In this document: positions 11,240 to 23,000 of the stretch, piece by piece
How the letters are laid out: each line of letters starts with the position of its first letter
Position numbering within the stretch: the first letter of the stretch is position 1
NCBI GenBank assembly: GCA_036365515.1
Contig: CM070873.1
Coordinates: 190,396,604-190,460,603, forward strand
Direction: 5' to 3'
Source of the DNA: Torymus aiolomorphi
Lineage: Eukaryota; Arthropoda; Insecta; Hymenoptera; Torymidae
Length of the DNA: 64,000 bases
Made by a program: the position numbers and the translations under genes
The notes under the pieces: model-generated
Seen by the model: only the letters and a program-made list of their open reading frames with translations
Told to the model about the DNA's origin: nothing
The model's database searches: none

Positions 11240-14200
11240 ATGTTTCTGATTTTCATTTTGATGCATATTGTTTTATTTGCAATCAAGTTATTAGACCCTT
11301 ACCATAAAAAAGTATGCGATTTACAACAATTATGTACTTATAAGAATCTTTTAAATGTCGCTTCCATAAGAAATGACGAAGTCGGTATAGCAGTACTGAA
11401 TCGACTAGAAGGTATATCAGTTGATAAAAAAACCGCGGTACCATTATGTTTGTTATAAAACTTTTTTACAAAAACCTTCGGTGCCTTCAGAAGAAATAAC
11501 TGAACCATATGACATGGACCCTCAAGTATTTAATTTGGATACTGAAACACATAATTCAACTGAAGGTGTATACAATTATATTGAGGAAAGTGGAAAATTA
11601 AAATTTTTTTTGTCAGAATTGCATGATGTCATGGGAAAAAAGTCAGTAATAAAATATTATGTAATATATTAAAAGAGAAATATAATGAAGATATTTTTAT
11701 TTTAAAACACCGTGGTCGGGAAACAGTTATCTACTATAAAACAATTTAACAAAAATTTGTAGCGATTGGCTCAGTAAAAAATCAATTGACACTTTCGAAA
11801 AAAACGCTGTTGTAACTTTTGCTGTAGAAGTTCTTCGAGCTGAAATTTTAAGTGTGAACTATGAAAATTCATCTTATCCACCAACTCAAAAATTTCTCGA
11901 GAACGTCAATTCAGACATACCAGAATTATTACAAATTTTTCTTAAACATCTTTTAGTTAAAGGAAACAGGAAACTAACGAAGATAGTCAAGTGAAAAGTA
12001 ACATCATTGCTCATTCTATAGTTTCCTTTCTACGACCAAGAGCTTTTCTATCGAAATTATAATTAGCTCTCGGAATCTATATTTATAGAAAAACAGGATC
12101 GAGATTGATAATTGATCTTCTTTCGAAATTTGCTACAAGTGCATCGTACCAATCTGTCCAATTATATGAAACGTCGATGATAATAAACCCACCAATTCAT
12201 CGCGTTGAAAGTGCTTTTGTACAATTTATATTTGACAATACTGACCATAATGTTGGAACATTAGATGGCCATGAAACCTTTAATTGCTTAGGGGATATCG
12301 CAGTTTATACACCAAATTTTGAAGTTGTAGTAGAGGGTGGTTCCCAAAAATGTTCAAAAATGCCAACTACTACGGATATAGCATCATGTAAACATATCAA
12401 AACAAACCCCTGCAGCAATCTTGATTCAAATGCATTAAAAAATATCGAATTCGTTTCAGTGAAGAAATTTCATTTAGGTAATCGGCCAATTTTTCCAGAA
12501 TATTATGCAAGATATGCATGGGGTAAAGCTTTGGAAATTCCAAACTTACCATCTTGGAAGGGTTTCATGGAGCTTATATCAAAAGATAACGTGTATTCAC
12601 TATCTCATATAACCTGTTTACCATTCATAATCATCTGTCCTCTAAATTAACAACATTGAATACGGCTTTACATTATGCAGCTACAGAAACTCATAAAATA
12701 AATCAAAAAACAGTTTTTGTTACTTTTGATCAGCCATTGTACTGGAAAGCTCGCTGTATTGTTGCACAATCACAGGATAAGGAATTGAAAAATATCGTCA
12801 TTCGTTTAGGAGGTTTTCATTTATTAATGTCCTATTTGGGAGCAATTGGTTACGTTATGGATGGAAGTGGACTTGAAGAAATGTGGTCTACTGTATATGC
12901 TCCAGAATCCGTAAAAAAAATGCTTGCGGGCCATGCATTTTCAAGAGCAGTACGAGCTCACATTTTAAACTTCATGGCTATAGCTATTATTATTTGCAAG
13001 TCAATAAGTAATACAGCTGGAGTAGAGGAATTTATTAATGAATTTTTCGATAATTGGACTGAAGAACCTTTTTCCATAAACAACCGTAAAACTAATCATT
13101 TCATAAAACATTTATCAGAAGAATTTATTGAAAAATTAAATCATTTTGAAAACAAAAATCCAACTTCAAAATTATGGATGCAATATTTTAAATGTGTCAC
13201 TATAGCTTTGCAATTTATAGAAGCGGAACGCTTAGGCGATTGGAATCTACATTTACAGAGCATTAAAGATATGTTACCATTATTTTATTCGAGTGGGTAT
13301 TTTGCTTATGCAAAAAGTGCCCAAATTTATTTGCAAGATATGGAAAATTTGGATGTTATAATGGATCATTTAGAATTCGATCGCTATACCAAAGATGGCT
13401 ATTTCACTATTCGTAGATCGGATAAAGCGTGGTCGGTGATATGATTATTGAGCAAACATTAAATAGATTTTTCGGTACGGATTTAAAACATGGCCGAGGT
13501 GTTACTCCTAGCGTTGTGGCACGTTATTTGTTTGCTATGCCATCAGCGTTTAATGTAATGGAGTGTTTAGAAAATCATTGTGGAATAAAATCAAGCAATA
13601 GTGAACAACATGTTGATCTTTCCGATAATCGAATAGAAGAAGATAAAAATGACATTAACGAATTTATAACATGGCTTCAAAATCACAATCCTTTCAATCA
13701 CCCACATGGGTTGGTATCGATTTCTACGGAGATCGTTGGTGGACCAGACATTGATTGTCATAAAGCTATTGAAAAAGGAACGCTGGGAATGGATTATATG
13801 GTTGGGAAAAATGTTCAGAATATTTCGATGTCAAAAACTTTTAGAGTGAAAAATCTAGCAAGTGGTATACATCATGTAAATGATAATGAAATATTTACTA
13901 TAGATATTTACTTATTATTTCAAAGAATTTGTGTTGTTTTTAACGGAAATACCGAAAAAACATGTGAAGCTTTTTCATATGAACTTACACCATACCCACT
14001 AAGTTTATTTGATGAAAAAGGTTTCATGAGAAAAACGCCAAAATCAAAATTATATGCTTTGTTCAAACCTTGTAATGAATTTCAATTATTGCAATCAAAT
14101 ACGATTTATGTGATAGATGGGGGCTAGTTATTACATGCTATTGTCTGGCCCCACAGTCAGAAATATAAAGAAGTTTTTGAATTATATTTAACATACATTA

Positions 14201-14848
14201 TCAAAAACTTTGGAGAAAATGTTACTGTAGTTTTTGATGGGTACAATAATGAATATATTGGAACAAAATCCTATGAAAGATATTGCCGGAGACAGAAAAA
14301 TTTTGGAGCTGATGTGGATATCTCTGAAGATAAAATGATAACCATGAACCAAACAAAATTTCTTTCAAACATTTGTAATAAACTAAATTTTGTGGATTTA
14401 TTATCAAAATATTTGCAAAAAAATGACATTACTACCAAAATTTCAGACGAAGATGCAGATACAGTAATTATTCGCACGGCAATAGAATTGAAAGATTCAA
14501 CTGCGCAGGGCAACTATCTCTTTATAAGACGTAATTCGATATATTTATTTTAATAATATAGAATTTACCGTGTTCTGCCGGTAAAACAGAGTACATGAGT
14601 ACCACACCCTCTTAAGATATAAAATCTTTTGCACATCTATAGCAGTTATAAAAAAAGAATTATCTTTATCATCTTTACCACCTACAGCTTCAGTATTACG
14701 AGAACATGCTAAACGAGTATATTACCAAATGCAAAGTTGGCTTGGATTTTATTTAGACCCAACATCGTGGGGATGGAAGAGAACAACTTTAATGCTGTTA
14801 CCTGTAATGAATACAAAGCCAGTTGCGCCAAAGGAATTGCTAGAGATG

Positions 14849-15024
14849 GTGAGTCATTAGACATTGATGTCCTGAAATATATTATTTGAAATTCGCTAGT
14901 TTTCCTTTCCAAATAATTTTTCAATTAACTAAATTTGATTAACGAAATTGAATTATTTAATGTTTTATACTACTTTAATTTAATTTTTGTTATGATAAAA
15001 AAGAAAGATTAACTTAATTTCCAG
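14849..15024 (+). other. Intron before the CXC exon
   Basis: GTGAGT donor directly after the codon block LLEM, and a TTAATTTCCAG acceptor. Splicing joins the two sides in frame, and the reading frame is interrupted if the 176 bp are retained. Confidence 0.7.
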
Positions 15025-15279
15025 GTATTCTGTGGCTGTAAAATAAATTGTAGCACAGCTCGATGTTCATGCAATAAGGCCGGAATAAAATGTAGTTACA
15101 ATTGCAAAAATTGCAATGGCCAAAGCTGTGAAAATGCTTCAAATTCACGTAACGTTATACTCGAAAGTGATATAGAAAAGCAACATGGTAATATTGAGCG
15201 AGATAATGAAAATCTATGGGATGATGAAGTGGATTATTTACATGGAGAAAAAGTTAATCAATCAGAAACTGAAGAATAA
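15025..15279 (+). CDS. Terminal exon encoding a tesmin/TSO1-like CXC domain
   Basis: Begins with VFCGCKINCSTARCSCNKAG and continues with a second cysteine cluster (about 15085-15135). This matches the cysteine spacing of CXC domains, which bind zinc and DNA in tesmin, TSO1 and MSL2-type proteins. The acidic tail is about 45 residues and ends at TAA 15277-15279. It is the C-terminus of the decayed gene upstream. The exon itself is uninterrupted, unlike the rest of that gene, and the CXC-at-the-end order is a hallmark of the family as I know it. Confidence 0.7.
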   Translation, partial: VFCGCKINCSTARCSCNKAGIKCSYNCKNCNGQSCENASNSRNVILESDIEKQHGNIERDNENLWDDEVDYLHGEKVNQSETEE

Positions 15280-15469
15280 AACATTTTAATAAAAATTCTA
15301 TTTACTACTGGAATATTATTGCCATTTTATTATATATTCAATTGTTGTACGAGAAATTAATTTTCACAATAAAGATTCACAATACATTTTTCAATCAATT
15401 TTTGTCTTGTGTTACAATTACGAATTACTTAAATTTTTTCTATTGAAAAAAAACAAAATAAATTTTTAA
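15280..15469. other. 3' flank of CXC gene
   Basis: AT-rich, with AATAAA-like signals near 15288 and 15370 that could serve for polyadenylation. It joins the inner edge of the right terminal repeat. Confidence 0.4.
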
Positions 15470-16243
15470 ACGTTCAAAATGGTGAAATTAAAAAAAAAAA
15501 ATAAATTGCAAAAATACAAAATTAATGTTTGTTACTATTTAAAATAGCATGCATAATTTTTTATAAAAATATCAACTTTATTTTGACATTTTTATCGTTA
15601 TATTTACACGTTGTGTAATACATTTAAAAAATACTATTTATCTTTATTTTTTGAACTATTACGCAGATATTGACTTCTAAAAAAGAAGCCGCAAATTTAC
15701 AAAATTCATTTTAATATGCAAAATAGTACTACTTGGGAACATATCTAATCAATAGAGAATGCTCGAAAATGTAAAAATACATCTTTCCTAAAAAACATTT
15801 TTTTTCTAATAAGTCATTCAAGGGACTTAAAAAATTTTCCGGACGTCGCTGCGAAGTCAAAAAAGATTTTCGCCCGACGTGCTCAACGTGCCGCGGCTCT
15901 CCCCTCTTCCCACACCGCCGCTCCGCGCCGTTCTTGTTTCGCCGCCCCTTCCCCCGCTCCCCGCGGCATACCCCACGTCTCGCGCTTCCACAGCGAATCG
16001 AGTAAAAAATCGTTTCCGATGCAAAATTTTACGCTCTTTCGTTTGGTGCAGGCCATTTTGTCGTAGACTAAGTGGTTCTCGAGATATGAGCAAATAAAAC
16101 TTTCAAACGCTGTTTTCGCATAGAACCCCTGGACCTAGGAAGCTGCAAATCTCAAATCGTTTTTTTCGACCTCGATTTACCTTATAACCAAAATGCAGCC
16201 ATTTCTGTGACAAGTCGATTTCAGATCTATTTTTACTGGACTA
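15470..16243. repeat. Right terminal inverted repeat of the 10.5-kb element
   Basis: Reverse complement of 5781-6593. It ends with TACTGGACTA and is followed by GCA, the possible 3-bp target duplication. It lacks the approximately 50 bp seen in the left copy. Confidence 0.85.
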
Positions 16244-16275
16244 GCATGCGCATACGCGCACAATCACATGGGTAA

Positions 16276-16457
16276 TGCCTCTACCACATAAGCGCGTACA
16301 ACCGCGTTCGACCGCGTAAGAGCGCACGCGCTCGCTTCTCTCATTGGTCGTTGTAGGCGTGCGCGCCTGCTGAGTCCGCTCCCAACCAATGAGAGAAGCG
16401 AGCGGGTGCGCTCTTACGCGGTCGAACGCGGTTGTCCGCGCTTATGTCGTAGAGGCA
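16276..16457. repeat. Long GC-rich hairpin (probable MITE)
   Basis: Arms of about 70 bp (16276-16353 and 16387-16457) face each other around a loop of about 33 bp. TGCCTCTACCACATAAGCGC at the left is mirrored by GCGCTTATGTCGTAGAGGCA at the right. Arms contain CGCGGTCGAACGCGGTT-type CG-rich sequence, unlike the AT-rich surroundings. It lies about 30 bp outside the TIR element. Confidence 0.75.
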
Positions 16458-17335
16458 TAAAGCCAACAAGCCAGCAGTATCACCGCCATTACGTGATTGG
16501 CGATGCTATACACGTTACCCATGTGAATATATGATGTTGTAATTTTTATATCGTTTATTGCAATTATTGCGAATTGCGTAAAATCAAGCTCGCATTGTCA
16601 TCACTTTGCATAAACATCTATATATTATACGCAATACGTTATACACGAACAATATGACATGATTTGATAACCATTGCGCGATAACATGTCTGTAAGAGAC
16701 GGTCACTAATGTTTTTTAGACCGTAAATTTTTCGCTTATTAGCTTTAGGGTGCGATCCCATGCGTTACGGAAAAACTTACGGAATGGTAAAATCGTAATG
16801 GCGGTGATGCGAAATTTAAAATGTGTTAACTACATGATTAAATAATACGTAGTAAATGTGGGTCTGATTAGTTATATTATCATATTAATAAATAAAAACA
16901 ATAATAGTCTTAATAACAATAAAATAATTAATTCCATAAAAGTTACTCGCAATTAATTAATAACATTACATATTTATAATTTTTTAATATTCACTTTTTG
17001 CACATTCTAATTGATATTTATCTTCTTTTTCTTATTAAAAACATTGTTCATGAACAATAAACAATGTTGTTTAACAGTATGTACATGGTAATAATTCATA
17101 ATGAGCGGGCCTATTCCGTACGAAAATTTCAATACCCTAGTCCCATGGAGTACTTTTTTTTTAGCGGAATGGTTTTCTAACCTCACTTTCGGTTAAAACT
17201 TATCAAAATTTGTTGATGTAATGCTAAAATTGTATTCGAATAAATTAAACAACAATTTAATAAATACTGAACAAAATGAAATTATGTTTCCTTAAAATTA
17301 TTGTCAAATTAATTTCTTAAAGCACTACTGTTTTT
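16458..17335. other. AT-rich spacer; no gene seen
   Basis: No open frame of interest and no recognised repeat between the hairpin and the 3' LTR of BEL-A. Confidence 0.4.
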
Positions 17336-17652
17336 TGTTGAATGTGGATGGATCTTGGACTGTAGAGGTTCAAAAGAAAAGGCGTTTCGTGTGGAGGTAA
17401 AATTGGCAACTTTATTGCAGGTGTCCGTTGTGCAGTCGTGAGCTGCTGCTGTCTCTCTTCGCCGTCGCGCGTGAACTGAGGAGCCGGCCGGCGCTACGAA
17501 GTGCCGTCGGCGTGTCTTTGTTGAAGGAGAGGCGGTGAGAGAGGACCGCGTGGAGAGCGCTGATTGGCTGCGCTCTTGCTCGAGCCGTATATTGCCTTAT
17601 AAGGCGTGATGACGTCAGCGTCTCCTCTGTTTGAGGCGTTGGATCGCCAACA
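17336..17652 (-). repeat. Probable 3' LTR of BEL-A
   Basis: Bounded by TGTTG on the plus strand and CCAACA at 17647-17652, giving TG...CA ends. In minus orientation it contains a TATAAGG promoter-like site (about 17596-17604) and an AATAAA polyadenylation signal (about 17410-17416). The purine tract AAGGTGGGCGG lies just inside the element. It is not confirmed by a second LTR. Confidence 0.5.
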
Positions 17653-17686
17653 TTCCGCCCACCTTCGCCAGACTGGCGAACGGACC

Positions 17687-20005
17687 TCAGGTGGAAGGCT
17701 GGAGGAGAACGACCTTGGTGATGGGGCGACGAAGAGTTGTGTTAGCGGTGCGAAGATCCACCACGCGGGAGATACCATCCTTCCCGGGATGAATGGCGAT
17801 GACACGGGCTAGCGGCCACTTGGCTGGCGGAGTGAGCTCGTTTCTTATGAGCACGAGATCGCCCACCGCTATAGGAACCTGCTGTTGCCTCCACTTTTGA
17901 CGGACCTGAAGAGAAGTGAGATATTCCTTCGACCATCGATGCCAGAAGTGTTGGGCCAGTTGGCTAATTAGGAGCCAGCGCTTTCCAGGTGTGATGTTGA
18001 CTTCCTTGACATCTTCTTCCGGAACTAAAAATGATGAGCGTTGTATAAGAAAATGTGAAGGTGATAGGAAATCAAGGTCAGTTGGATCGTCGGTGAGAGC
18101 AGTTAAAGGTCTCGAGTTGAGGCAGGACTCGACCCGGCACATGAGTGTGGCGAGTTCAGAAAAGGTGAGAACTTGCTCTCCAATGACTCGACGCAGATGA
18201 GGTTTCGCTGACTTAACTGCTGCTTCCCAAATACCTCCAAAATGGGGTGCACTTGGAGGGTTGAAAATCCAAGACGTGCCTTCCTTGGCAAGAGAATTTA
18301 CAATTTGAGTTGAGTAAGAAGCAGAAGAGCTAACCATCTGTTTTAACAGAGCATCTGCACCTACGAAGTTCGTACCTTGGTCAGAGTATAGGTTTTTGCA
18401 ATGACCTCTACGAGCGGTGAATCGGTGGAAAGCAGCGATGAACGCTTCACTAGTGTAGTCCTCAACTACCTCGATGTGTACAGCTCGTGTAGCCATGCAG
18501 ACAAAAATCGCAATATAACCTTTCATGGTTCCCTTTCCCCTAGTCTTAGTGAGACGAAGCTGAATGGGGCCGGCGTAATCGACACCAGAGCCCTCGAAAG
18601 GCGGGGAAGGGCGTACTCGAGCCTTTGGCAACTCACCCATTAGTTGAGTTGGCACACGGGCGGCATGGCGTGAGCATGCTAGACAAGTTCTGATGACTTT
18701 TTTGACTGCGGATCGACCTTTCACTATCCAGTACTGACGTCTGAGTGTTGCAAGGGTTAATTGAACACCACCATGAAGAGTGCGCTGATGAGCATCTCTT
18801 ATTAATAAAGTTGTAAAGTGACAATCAGCTGGAAGGATAAGGGGATGCTTAGCATCTTCTCCGAGAAGTGAGTGAGAAAGACGACCGCCCACCCTGAGTA
18901 AATGATCTTGAATCAAGGGGTTTAGCGATAACAAAGGGCTTTTAGTCGAAAGTTTACCTTGCCTAACTAATTGTTGAAGTTCAGCCTTAAAGTAAGCAGT
19001 TTGAATTAGGTGGATCAAACAAAGTTTGGTGTTTCCAATCTCACTAGCACTAATCTCCTCAGAAGTCGGAGTGTGATGGCGTAGTAGGGATTGAAAGACA
19101 GAAGGAATACTAACGCCTAAATTAGACGACGTCGTACGCTCTATTTTCGAGCTGACTCGATTAATGAATCGAAAGCAGTAAGACGCTATTCGTAATAATT
19201 TATCTAATGAAGAGTACTCACTAATAAGACTCCAAACTTCTGGAGTACTCTCCACCGAATTTGGAGTGTTCTTACTAGCGACTAGAGTATAACTAGTCTG
19301 AAGATTGAGGCTATTCACGTTGAAATTGAGCTCGTCATGAGACCTCGACCAAGGTTCATGATTATCAGAGAGCCAGCCGGGGCCTTGCCACCATAAGCGA
19401 TGCGAAGCTAGTTTTGAAGGCTCAATTCCTCGAGATATGACATCGGCGGGGTTATCAGCAGAACGCACATGATGCCAATATGCGTCAGGTAATAGAGTGT
19501 GAATTTCCGAACACCTGTTAGCTACAAATACACCCCATCTTGACGGGTGGTCTTTCAGCCAAAATAGTACGTCTGCTGAGTCTGACCATAGATAAATACT
19601 CTCAACCTTAATGGGAAATGATTCGACAAAAGTTTTCACCAGACGAGCAAGTAGCAACGCAGCGCAAAGTTCTAAGCGAGGTATGCTTAGTGTTTTAAGC
19701 GGAGCTACTCGCGTCTTAGCCACTTGAAGGGTGACGATCGCTTCTTGTGTCTGTATTAAGCGCAGATAGACTACAGCACCATATGCAAACTTAGATGCGT
19801 CTGCGAATCCGTGGATTTCAAGAAGTTCGCATTGTGGCGTGTATCCACTCCAGCGAGGGATTTTAATCTGACTAATAGAATGAAGATCTTGCAACCAAGT
19901 CTGCCACCGATTTGAGATATCGATAGGAAGTTCCTCATCCCAGCCAACTTTAAGTAGCCATAAGGATTGCATGATGATTTTAGCGGTAATGACTATGGGG
20001 GCCAA
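17687..20005 (-). CDS. BEL-A RNase H, integrase and C-terminal domain
   Basis: Continuation of the pol polyprotein after a frameshift, 772 codons. Seen in order: RNase H-like elements (HGFADASKFAYGA near residue 65, WSDSADVLFW), the SADNPADVISRG motif, an integrase H2C2 zinc-binding region (HQRTLHGG and CLACSRH), and an integrase core with VDYAGP, YSDQGTNF and GGIWEAAVKSAK supplying the D, D and E. The end is the DUF5641-type tail (VGDLVLIRNELTPPAKWPLARV) typical of BEL/Pao. The integrase core keeps all catalytic residues. Integrase would insert the cDNA copy into the chromosome. The nominal first Met (MAPIV) lies inside the polyprotein and is not a true start. Confidence 0.85.
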   Translation of the reverse strand: MAPIVITAKIIMQSLWLLKVGWDEELPIDISNRWQTWLQDLHSISQIKIPRWSGYTPQCELLEIHGFADASKFAYGAVVYLRLIQTQEAIVTLQVAKTRVAPLKTLSIPRLELCAALLLARLVKTFVESFPIKVESIYLWSDSADVLFWLKDHPSRWGVFVANRCSEIHTLLPDAYWHHVRSADNPADVISRGIEPSKLASHRLWWQGPGWLSDNHEPWSRSHDELNFNVNSLNLQTSYTLVASKNTPNSVESTPEVWSLISEYSSLDKLLRIASYCFRFINRVSSKIERTTSSNLGVSIPSVFQSLLRHHTPTSEEISASEIGNTKLCLIHLIQTAYFKAELQQLVRQGKLSTKSPLLSLNPLIQDHLLRVGGRLSHSLLGEDAKHPLILPADCHFTTLLIRDAHQRTLHGGVQLTLATLRRQYWIVKGRSAVKKVIRTCLACSRHAARVPTQLMGELPKARVRPSPPFEGSGVDYAGPIQLRLTKTRGKGTMKGYIAIFVCMATRAVHIEVVEDYTSEAFIAAFHRFTARRGHCKNLYSDQGTNFVGADALLKQMVSSSASYSTQIVNSLAKEGTSWIFNPPSAPHFGGIWEAAVKSAKPHLRRVIGEQVLTFSELATLMCRVESCLNSRPLTALTDDPTDLDFLSPSHFLIQRSSFLVPEEDVKEVNITPGKRWLLISQLAQHFWHRWSKEYLTSLQVRQKWRQQQVPIAVGDLVLIRNELTPPAKWPLARVIAIHPGKDGISRVVDLRTANTTLRRPITKVVLLQPST

Positions 20006-23000
20006 CCACCCGATAGGATCAAAAGACGAGCTATTCTTGAAAGAACAGAGCGTTTCGAGAAGGGCAATTCGATTGGCTCTTCTACGATGTGAAAGCTAAA
20101 GCAATCAGTATTAGGATGCCAGCCTATACCTAAAATTGGTACAGATATATCTGAAGCAAATAATGTAATGGAATCTGCAGCTAACATGTTCGAGGGTAGA
20201 TAAGAGAGAACTTCAGTATTATTTGATGTCCATTTTCGAAGATTGAGATGACCTCGTTTAAAGAGTTGAATTAACTCATCTTGTTTTTTCCAAGCCTCGT
20301 CCAATGAATATGCACCTGAAAGCACATTATCAGAATACATTTCTGTGCGAACAGCTTCAGCTGCGATCGGAAAAGTTTTACCATAGTCTTCTGCTAATCT
20401 CAGAAGAGTTTGTATGGCTAGAAATGGCGAACAGGCCAAACCATACGTCACTGTGGTCAATCGATAGGTTTGAATGGGTTCACTCTTGTCAAAACGCCAT
20501 AAAATCGACTGAAAGGGTTGATCACATTGTTCGACACCGATCTGCCTGAAAATTTTCTCCACGTCAGCTGATAGAGCGATCTTATACCTGCGCCAGGCAC
20601 AGATCAAAGCGACGGGACTTTGAAGAAGATTAGGTCCAATGTGAAGAAGATCATTGACCGAAACACCTGATTTAGACTTACTCGAGCCATTAAACACTGT
20701 ACGTAACTTGGTTGTCGTACTGGTTTCTTTCCACACACCGTGATGTGGTAAGAAGGCTTGAGACTTGTTAGAAGATGGATCAAATTTTGTGGAGAGTGAC
20801 ATATGACCAAGGTCAATGTACTCTTTCATGAAATCACTATAAGCTATTTTGAGTGTTTCGTCCTTGGCGAAGTTTGCTTCGAGACGATTGAGTGCGCGTA
20901 ATGCAGCAGAATGAGAGCTCTCGAGATGAGCAGATCTCAACTGGTCTCGACTTTCCCAGGGTAGGCTTACTATATATTGCCCTGTTTCATCTTGACGAGC
21001 TGTTTTTTGATAGAAGTCCTCGCATGCTTGTTCGTCAGGCGAGTAAGATTTTTTGTCGACAGGTATTTCCTCCGCCCTCCAAAAATCTTGTACGAGCTCC
21101 AATAGTTTGGCTTCATGCTCGCAGTTGTTCGAACAATGAAGAGATATTGAGTCTAGCCCTATTTCTGGCGTTGAAGAAGAGAGATTACCTGTCAAGAGCC
21201 ATCCAAGTTTGGAACTAAGTGCTATCGGCTGAAGACTTTGGCCCTTAACTATTTGATTTTCAATGATTTGCGCATAAGCGCTTGCACCGAGTAGAATATC
21301 GATACGTGAAGGTTCGAGATACTTGGGGTCAGCTAGTTGCAGCCCTCTTAAGTATTCGAAATTTGTATTACCCCCTACGACGGGAGGCTTATACGATGAG
21401 AGTTTTGGCAAGACAATGCCATCAACTTCCAATGAGAAAGTCGAATTGAAATGTGGTTGTATAGTAAGACGAGCTACTTTAGAGGAAACAGCAGCTGTCT
21501 TTTCACCTATACCTTGGATGTGCGTGAGACTGGTTCCACAATTTAGAGATAGCAAGTTACACATAGCTTGTGTAACAAGCGAGATTTGAGATCCGGGGTC
21601 AATGAGCGCACGAACTAGAATTTTGGTTCCGTTAGGACCAAGGGCGTTAACCCTAGCGGTAGCTAAAAGTACTCCTGTACAATTAGTACTTTCTCCACTA
21701 TTGAGGGAGACTACTTGAGAAGCAGGTTTGTCATCAACTTCTGTGATGACGAAATTGCCACAGTTTGGGCTAGAGGTGCTGGTCGCTGAGTCAATCTGAT
21801 CAGTCTGCAACGAACTGATTGCTTGATTGTTGTCAGAGTGCACCATGGTGTGATGCTTAGCTTTACAAAGAAAGCATCGAAAGCCGGAAGTGCAATTTTT
21901 AACGTTGTGCTTCCCTAGACAATTGAAACAAAGGTTTGAAGATTTAATTAATTCCTTTCGTTCAGGAACCGTTTTATTGATAAATCGTTCACATCTATTT
22001 GTGAAATGAGATTGATTGCAAAAAGAACATTTCTTTTTTGAAGGGTTCGTCGGAGAAGTCTGATGAAAATAAACCGACTGAGCATTGTCATGCTCTGGTT
22101 TTCGAGATTTTGTATTAGGTGACTGAGGTTTTGAATTATTTGTTGAGGACGATCTAGTACCAGCTTCAATGGCCTCTAGAGTGAGGGTTTGACTACGAAG
22201 AAAGGCTTGAAGTTGTTCCATTGTCGGTGGATCAACACTGTCACCTAGGTGTCTTTCCCACTCTTTACGAGTATTTAAATCAAGACGATTCAACGTAAAA
22301 TGAACAATTAAATCACTACCTAACGAAGCTGCTCTATTTAGAGAGGTCAGACTGGCGATGGGATTGAAAATTTCCCTATAAATTCGTTTGATTTCTGATG
22401 AAATATCTGACTTCATAGATTTGACTGCGAAGATTTCCGAGATATGAGAACTAACAATACGACGTTGATTTTCGTAATACTCGGTTAGAGTTGTCCATGC
22501 ACGTTCATAATTGTCACCAGAAATGGGAAGAGATTTGATTTTCTCAAGTGCTTCACCCGTAAGGTGAGTGCTAAGATAATGCAATTTGAGAACAGGCGTT
22601 AAGTCTTCACGTCGATGTATGACTGAACGAAAGACGTCTCTAAAATTCTCCCAATCCGAGAATTTCCCCGAAAACTTTGGTAAATCTACTTTCGGCAACG
22701 ATTGAAACGAAACGTTAGTTACATGAGCAGGACTAGTAGCAACTGGGGCATCATTAGAATTGGAGGAGCCTTGATTGGTATCTCTAGTTCTAATAGCCTT
22801 TAAGTAATCAAGAAATTCTCCTCGATGGACATAAAAACTATCCTCAACCAAATCACAGATATTAGAAGTAAAATAGACATGATCTTTATCAAGAACCTCA
22901 AGCTTCAGAATGGACTCATTATGTAACTGAAAAGTCGCATAATTCGCTTCAAGGCCGGCGAGACATGATTCCGCGTAACCTTCCGTCATGTTATCTTTAC

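Larger units (their letters stand above)
11240..15279 (+). pseudogene. Large FEN/PIN-like nuclease and CXC-domain transposon gene, decayed
   Basis: One long gene broken into open blocks at about 11240-11670, 12105-12650, 12656-13444, 13429-14127 and 14150-14555, then 14605-14848 and a last exon. The blocks follow the order I remember for a large uncharacterised multicopy family of insects and cnidarians. That order is an N-terminal YHxxC element (near 11435), DNTDHN and TLDGHETFNCLG (about 12230-12290), RLGGFHLLMSYLGAIG (about 12810-12855), GYFTIRRSDK, EQHVDL, YELTPYPLSLFD, and a FEN/PIN-like nuclease segment with VFDGY and the acidic DEDADT (about 14233-14460). About 100 residues normally following the acidic motif seem to be missing near 14520-14600. 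Several stops and frameshifts make it non-functional. It is the likely mobilisation protein of the element, by inference only. Confidence 0.65.
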
